A stretch of DNA of 10,626 nucleotides from Hyphomicrobiales bacterium. GTDB lineage: Bacteria; Pseudomonadota; Alphaproteobacteria; Rhizobiales; Aestuariivirgaceae. The DNA lies in contig JAHFPK010000069.1 of the NCBI GenBank assembly GCA_023266715.1, positions 1 through 10,626 of the forward strand, written 5' to 3'. Numbering within the stretch: position 1 is the first letter of the stretch; each line of letters starts with the position of its first letter. Of this stretch, positions 6,495-10,626 are shown one piece after another. The position numbers and the translations under genes are program-made. The notes beneath the pieces were generated by a model. It did no database searches. It was not told where the DNA came from and was given only the letters and a program-made list of their open reading frames with translations.

Positions 6495-8963
6495 ATGCCC
6501 GTGAGCTATCAAGCCCCCATGGAATTTCCTGTTGATGGCGTCATTCCGCTTCTCAGCGAAGCCTTAACGCACGGCTCCGCAGCAATTCTGGTGGCAGAAC
6601 CCGGCGCCGGCAAGACAACGCGGGTGCCTTTGAAACTGCTCGGAAGCCCGTGGCTTGGACAACGAAAAATCGTCATGCTGGAGCCGCGCCGGCTTGCGGC
6701 GCGCGCCGCCGCCAGGCGCATGGCGGAAACGCTTGGCGAGGCAATTGGCGAAACCGTGGGCTACACGGTTCGGCTCGATCGCAAGGTTTCGGCAAAAACG
6801 CGCATCGAAGTCGTCACCGAAGGCATTCTCACGCGGCGTCTGCAAAACGATCCTGAATTGAAGGATACGGGGCTGGTTATTTTCGATGAGTTTCATGAAC
6901 GCAGTCTGGATGGTGATTTAGGCCTTGCACTCACCCTGGACATGCGCTTGGGCCTGCGCGAGGATTTGCGGCTACTCATCATGTCAGCCACGCTTGATGC
7001 TGCGAAACTTTCTGAACATCTGCAGGACGCATCGGTCATTCAGGCAACGGGCCGCGTGTTTCCGGTTGAAACACGCTATCTCGACAAGACGACGCGGCAA
7101 TCGATTTCAGTGGATGCCTGCCGCGCGGTGCAAAGGGCTCTGCATGAAACCAGGCAGAGTATTTTAGTGTTCCTTCCCGGCGAGGCTGAAATTCGGCGGA
7201 CCGAGGGCATGCTCAAGGCAGCAAGTCTTCCTTCCCATGTCAGCGTGCGGCTGCTCTTTGGAGCCATGGGTTTTGATGAGCAGGATGCGGCCCTCAAACC
7301 AGCCCCGGAAGGATTTCGCAAAATCGTTCTGGCCACGACCATTGCGGAAACCAGTCTCACTATTGAAGGCATTGGAACGGTGATTGATACGGGCTTCAAG
7401 CGATCCCCGCGATTTGATCCCGCCAGTGGCATGACAGCGCTGGAAACGGTGCGGGTCAGTCTGGCTTCGGCTGACCAGCGCCGTGGCCGCGCCGGACGGT
7501 TGGGACCCGGCGTTTGCTACAGGCTTTGGCCGGAAGCCGAAACGCGGGCCCTGGCCGCCCACGATCAGCCGGAAATTTTGGTAAGCGATCTTACGCCCCT
7601 AGTATTGGAACTCGCCGCGTGGGGGGTGAACGAACCTTCCTCCCTGTCGTGGCTTGACCAACCGCCAGCCGCGGCTTTTTCACAAGCGCAGGACTTGCTC
7701 AAGCGTTTGGAGGCTTTGGATGCAAGTGGAAGAATTACAGCCATGGGCCGGGACATGGTCAAGGTGCCATTGCATCCCCGTCTTGCACATATGGTGGTTA
7801 AGGGAAAGGCCCTGGGCTCCGGTGAAGCGGCGGCGGAATTGGCAGCCTTCGTGTCAGAACGTGATGGACTGGGCCGCGACGCGGGATGCAATATTGCCTC
7901 ACGCCTTGCGGCAACGCGTGGAGCCACACGTGCCCGCATTCAGGCATCGGCGAAGCAGATTAAGCAAATCCTCAGCATTAAGGCTGATACGACATCGATC
8001 AGTGAAGGCGTCCTTGTCGCCCTGGCCTGGCCGGACCGCATTGCACAGAGGCGCGGCGGTGATCGGCGCTACCGCCTGTCGGGCGGCGGCGGCGGTATTC
8101 TGCCGGAACATGACGCATTGGCCAAGAACGAATGGCTGTCCGTTGCCACAACAGATGGTTCTTCAGGCGACCAAAAGATTTTTTTGGCGAGCCCTCTCAC
8201 ACTACAGGACATTGAAACTCATTTTTCAAATCAAATTGAACAAGCGGAAAATGTCGGCTGGGATACGCGTTCGCAAAGCGTAGTTGCTGCGCGGGTTCGC
8301 AAACTTGGTGCGCTCATTCTTGAAGAGCGTCCGCTTACGACGGTGGACCCTGAAGCCATGGCCAGTGCGATTCTCAAGGGGATTGCTGAAATGGGTCTCA
8401 AGACTTTGCCTTGGACTGATGGAGCCAACACCTTTCGTGCCCAGGTGCAATTTTTGAAACGCCTGTTTCCAGAAGACAACTGGCCTGATCTCAGTGATGA
8501 GGCTCTTGCGCAAAACTATGATGAATGGCTGAAGCCCTATCTTGCCGGCATTTCGCGCAAAAGCCATCTTGAACGGCTGGACATGCTGGCCATCATGAAA
8601 AGCCTCGTGCCCCATGACTTGCAGCGGCAAATGGATGTGTTGGCACCACGCCGTATCGAAGTGCCTTCCGGAGCTCATGTCGCCATCGATTACGAAACAG
8701 AGGGAGACCCGGTTATAAAGGTGCGCTTGCAGGAAATGTTCGGCCTTGCAAAAACACCAACAATTGCAAAGGGCCGGGCTCAGCTTCGCATTGAATTGCT
8801 ATCGCCGGCGGGAAGACCGCTCGCTGTCACCAAGTCTCTTGAGACGTTCTGGAGCAATGGTTATCCGGACGTGCGCTCGGAGTTGAGGGGCCGTTATCCC
8901 AAGCATTCCTGGCCGGAAGATCCGCTGTCGGCGCCACCCGTAAAACCTCGCAAACTGCGTTAA
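6495..8963 (+). CDS. hrpB: ATP-dependent helicase HrpB (DEAH/RHA family)
   Basis: A DEAH/RHA-type superfamily 2 helicase of 822 residues, the usual HrpB size; its cellular role is poorly defined. Domain order: Walker A G-A-G-K-T-T (37-42), motif Ia region E-P-R-R-L-A-A-R (63-70), DEFH box (131-134), S-A-T (164-166), F-L-P-G-E-A-E-I (226-233), motif VI Q-R-R-G-R-A-G-R (328-335), a winged-helix/HA2 middle, and the HrpB C-terminal domain near the end with R-G-R-Y-P-K-H-S-W-P-E-D-P. The C-terminal domain and the F in the DEFH box distinguish it from HrpA. The start is uncertain. The ATG at 6495 has no Shine-Dalgarno, and family N-termini would fit equally well or better with the in-frame ATG at 6519 (M-E-F-P-V-D-G-V-I-P), which would give 814 residues. 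It lies 30 bases after frk and may be cotranscribed with it. Confidence 0.95.
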   Translation: MPVSYQAPMEFPVDGVIPLLSEALTHGSAAILVAEPGAGKTTRVPLKLLGSPWLGQRKIVMLEPRRLAARAAARRMAETLGEAIGETVGYTVRLDRKVSAKTRIEVVTEGILTRRLQNDPELKDTGLVIFDEFHERSLDGDLGLALTLDMRLGLREDLRLLIMSATLDAAKLSEHLQDASVIQATGRVFPVETRYLDKTTRQSISVDACRAVQRALHETRQSILVFLPGEAEIRRTEGMLKAASLPSHVSVRLLFGAMGFDEQDAALKPAPEGFRKIVLATTIAETSLTIEGIGTVIDTGFKRSPRFDPASGMTALETVRVSLASADQRRGRAGRLGPGVCYRLWPEAETRALAAHDQPEILVSDLTPLVLELAAWGVNEPSSLSWLDQPPAAAFSQAQDLLKRLEALDASGRITAMGRDMVKVPLHPRLAHMVVKGKALGSGEAAAELAAFVSERDGLGRDAGCNIASRLAATRGATRARIQASAKQIKQILSIKADTTSISEGVLVALAWPDRIAQRRGGDRRYRLSGGGGGILPEHDALAKNEWLSVATTDGSSGDQKIFLASPLTLQDIETHFSNQIEQAENVGWDTRSQSVVAARVRKLGALILEERPLTTVDPEAMASAILKGIAEMGLKTLPWTDGANTFRAQVQFLKRLFPEDNWPDLSDEALAQNYDEWLKPYLAGISRKSHLERLDMLAIMKSLVPHDLQRQMDVLAPRRIEVPSGAHVAIDYETEGDPVIKVRLQEMFGLAKTPTIAKGRAQLRIELLSPAGRPLAVTKSLETFWSNGYPDVRSELRGRYPKHSWPEDPLSAPPVKPRKLR

Positions 8964-8977
8964 CAGGGACGCTTGAC

Positions 8978-8994
8978 CATTGGCCATGCCAATG
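8978..8994. repeat. Small perfect hairpin between hrpB and lepA
   Basis: CATTGGC (8978-8984) and GCCAATG (8988-8994) are exact reverse complements around the 3-base loop CAT. It sits in the 47-base gap between the hrpB stop and the lepA start, 16 bases before the lepA ATG. It lacks a T-run, so it is not a typical terminator. It contains two ATGs (8986 and 8992) out of frame with lepA. Confidence 0.6.
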
Positions 8995-9010
8995 CCAAAC
9001 ACCGCGCGCA

Positions 9011-10626
9011 ATGACCGACACCGCCCATATCCGCAATTTCTCCATTATCGCCCATATCGACCACGGCAAGTCTACGCTGGCCGACCGGCTTATCCAGCTC
9101 TGCGGTGCGGTAAGCGAGCGCGACATGGTTGATCAGATTCTGGACTCCATGGACCTAGAGCGCGAGCGCGGCATCACCATCAAGGCCAATACGGTCCGCC
9201 TGGATTACAAGGCCAAGAACGGCGAGAATTATGTTCTGAACCTGATCGACACGCCGGGGCATGTGGACTTTGCCTATGAGGTTTCGCGTTCACTGGCGGC
9301 CTGTGAAGGTTCGCTGCTGGTGGTTGATGCCAGCCAGGGTGTGGAAGCGCAGACGCTCGCCAATGTCTATCAGGCCATCAATAACAACCATGAAATTGTG
9401 CCGGTTCTCAACAAGGTGGATTTGCCCGCCGCCGAGCCGGAACGCATTCGCCAGCAGATTGAAGATGTGATTGGCATAGACGCCTCCGAAGCGATACTGA
9501 TTTCGGCCAAATCCGGCCTTGGTGTTCCCGAAGTGCTTGAGGCAATCGTCCATCGCCTGCCCGCCCCCAAGGGTGACCGCAACAAGCCTCTCAAAGCCCT
9601 GCTGGTTGACAGCTGGTATGATTCCTATCTCGGCGTTGTGGTTCTGTTGCGCATCATCGATGGTGAACTCAAAAAGGGCATGCGCGTCAAGATGATGGGC
9701 ACCGGCGGTTCCTATCTCATCGACCGGGTTGGTGTCTCGCGCCCGAAAAAGGAAATGGTGGCGAGCCTTGGCCCCGGAGAGATTGGTTTTTTCACTGCTG
9801 CGATCAAACAGGTTGCCGACACGCGGGTGGGCGATACGGTCACCGATGAAAGAAACCCGGCTGCCGAAGCGCTCCCTGATTTCAAGGAAGCGCAATCGGT
9901 GGTGTTTGCCGGGTTCTTCCCCGTCGATGCGGCGAAGTTCGAAGACCTGCGCGAGGCCATGGGGCGCTTGCGTCTCAATGATGCAAGCTTCTCCTATGAC
10001 ATGGAAACGTCTGCAGCCCTGGGCTTTGGTTTCCGTTGCGGGTTCCTGGGCCTGCTGCACCTTGAAATCACCCGCGAGCGCATCGAGCGCGAATTCAATG
10101 TGGACATCATCACCACGGCGCCAAGCGTCATTTACAGAATCAACCTGCGCAATGGCGGGAAAATCTCGCTGCACAATCCGGTTGATATGCCCGATGCCAT
10201 GCTGATCGAATCCATTGAGGAGCCGTGGATTGAAGCGACCATTCTGGTGCCCGATGAATACCTGGGCTCCATCCTCAAGCTTTGCGAGGACCGGCGCGGG
10301 CGGCAGAAGCAGCTCACCTATGCGGGCAGCCGCGCCATGCTGATCTATGAACTGCCGCTCAATGAAGTGGTGTTTGATTTCTATGACCGGCTCAAATCCG
10401 TGAGCCGTGGCTACGCCAGCTTCGATTACAAAATGACCGACTATGAAAAAGGCGATCTGGTGCGCATGGGCATTCTGGTGAATGGGGAACCGGTTGACGC
10501 GCTGGCCATGGTGGTGCACCGGGCGCGGGCCGAGCAGCGTGGCCGGGTGATGTGCGAAAAGCTCAAGGAGCTGATCCCCCGCCACATGTTCCAGATTCCG
10601 ATCCAAGCCACTATCGGCGGCAAGAT
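9011..10626 (+). CDS. lepA: Elongation factor 4 (LepA), 3' end outside the window
   Basis: LepA is a ribosome-associated translational GTPase. The frame runs unbroken from the ATG at 9011 to the window edge, 538 complete codons of the usual 600 or so. G-domain motifs: A-H-I-D-H-G-K-S-T (G1, residues 14-22), R-G-I-T-I (G2, 53-57), D-T-P-G-H (G3, 80-84), N-K-V-D (G4, 134-137) and S-A-K (G5, 165-167). It then continues through domain II, the EF-G-like domains (G-F-R-C-G-F-L-G-L-L-H) and into the LepA-specific C-terminal region (D-Y-K-M-T-D-Y, and V-D-A-L-A-M-V-V-H). The start gives the canonical I-R-N-F-S-I-I-A-H N-terminus; no in-frame upstream start was found. There is no clear Shine-Dalgarno before it (the preceding bases read ACCGCGCGCA). 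It lies 47 bases after hrpB on the same strand. Confidence 0.97.
   Translation, partial: MTDTAHIRNFSIIAHIDHGKSTLADRLIQLCGAVSERDMVDQILDSMDLERERGITIKANTVRLDYKAKNGENYVLNLIDTPGHVDFAYEVSRSLAACEGSLLVVDASQGVEAQTLANVYQAINNNHEIVPVLNKVDLPAAEPERIRQQIEDVIGIDASEAILISAKSGLGVPEVLEAIVHRLPAPKGDRNKPLKALLVDSWYDSYLGVVVLLRIIDGELKKGMRVKMMGTGGSYLIDRVGVSRPKKEMVASLGPGEIGFFTAAIKQVADTRVGDTVTDERNPAAEALPDFKEAQSVVFAGFFPVDAAKFEDLREAMGRLRLNDASFSYDMETSAALGFGFRCGFLGLLHLEITRERIEREFNVDIITTAPSVIYRINLRNGGKISLHNPVDMPDAMLIESIEEPWIEATILVPDEYLGSILKLCEDRRGRQKQLTYAGSRAMLIYELPLNEVVFDFYDRLKSVSRGYASFDYKMTDYEKGDLVRMGILVNGEPVDALAMVVHRARAEQRGRVMCEKLKELIPRHMFQIPIQATIGGK

Noticed and set aside
7654..8283. A 209-codon plus-strand frame inside hrpB
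   Set aside because: It is a shifted-frame shadow of the helicase gene, which is continuous across the whole stretch; Arg- and Trp-rich with no motif.
9290..10606. A 438-codon open frame on the minus strand opposite lepA
   Set aside because: It lies wholly antisense to an unbroken, strongly conserved lepA. The predicted protein is rich in His, Asn and Arg, with no recognisable fold or motif. Such long antisense frames are common opposite GC-rich, codon-biased genes.

Overview
The window looks like the chromosome of an alphaproteobacterium, most likely of the order Hyphomicrobiales (Rhizobiales). The evidence is a zwf-pgl-edd-eda Entner-Doudoroff operon, alphaproteobacterial-type HrpB and LepA proteins, moderately high GC with AT-richer intergenic DNA, and an intergenic double palindrome of the general kind common in that order. 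The taxonomic call is an inference from gene content, not from a marker comparison.

Layout. Bases 2-634 (+) hold the 3' part of an alpha/beta hydrolase whose N-terminus lies outside the window. It converges, across about 25 bases, on a four-gene minus-strand operon read from 5271 down to 660: zwf (glucose-6-phosphate dehydrogenase), pgl (6-phosphogluconolactonase), edd (6-phosphogluconate dehydratase) and eda (KDPG aldolase). Gene junctions are tight: a 4-base ATGA overlap at zwf/pgl, 13 bases at pgl/edd, and a single base between edd stop and eda start. Bases 5272-5537 form a divergent regulatory region, followed on the plus strand by a PfkB-family fructokinase (5538-6464), the helicase hrpB (6495-8963) and the first 538 codons of lepA (9011 to the window end).

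How the genes work together. Fructokinase would make fructose-6-phosphate. After isomerisation by phosphoglucose isomerase (not in this window), Zwf, Pgl, Edd and Eda convert glucose-6-phosphate to pyruvate and glyceraldehyde-3-phosphate. This is a compact sugar-catabolism locus. HrpB and LepA are unrelated housekeeping genes downstream.

The coding content is ordinary. The part most worth a second look is the zwf-frk intergenic region. It holds a paired palindrome of about 117 bp (5400-5516) flanked by GCGCTAG repeats, placed so that it would lie in the 5' leader of the fructokinase mRNA if transcription starts upstream of it. A 7-base stretch in its second hairpin is perfectly complementary to the fructokinase Shine-Dalgarno region. 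I found no RNA genes, CRISPR arrays, insertion sequences or evident new multi-gene system.
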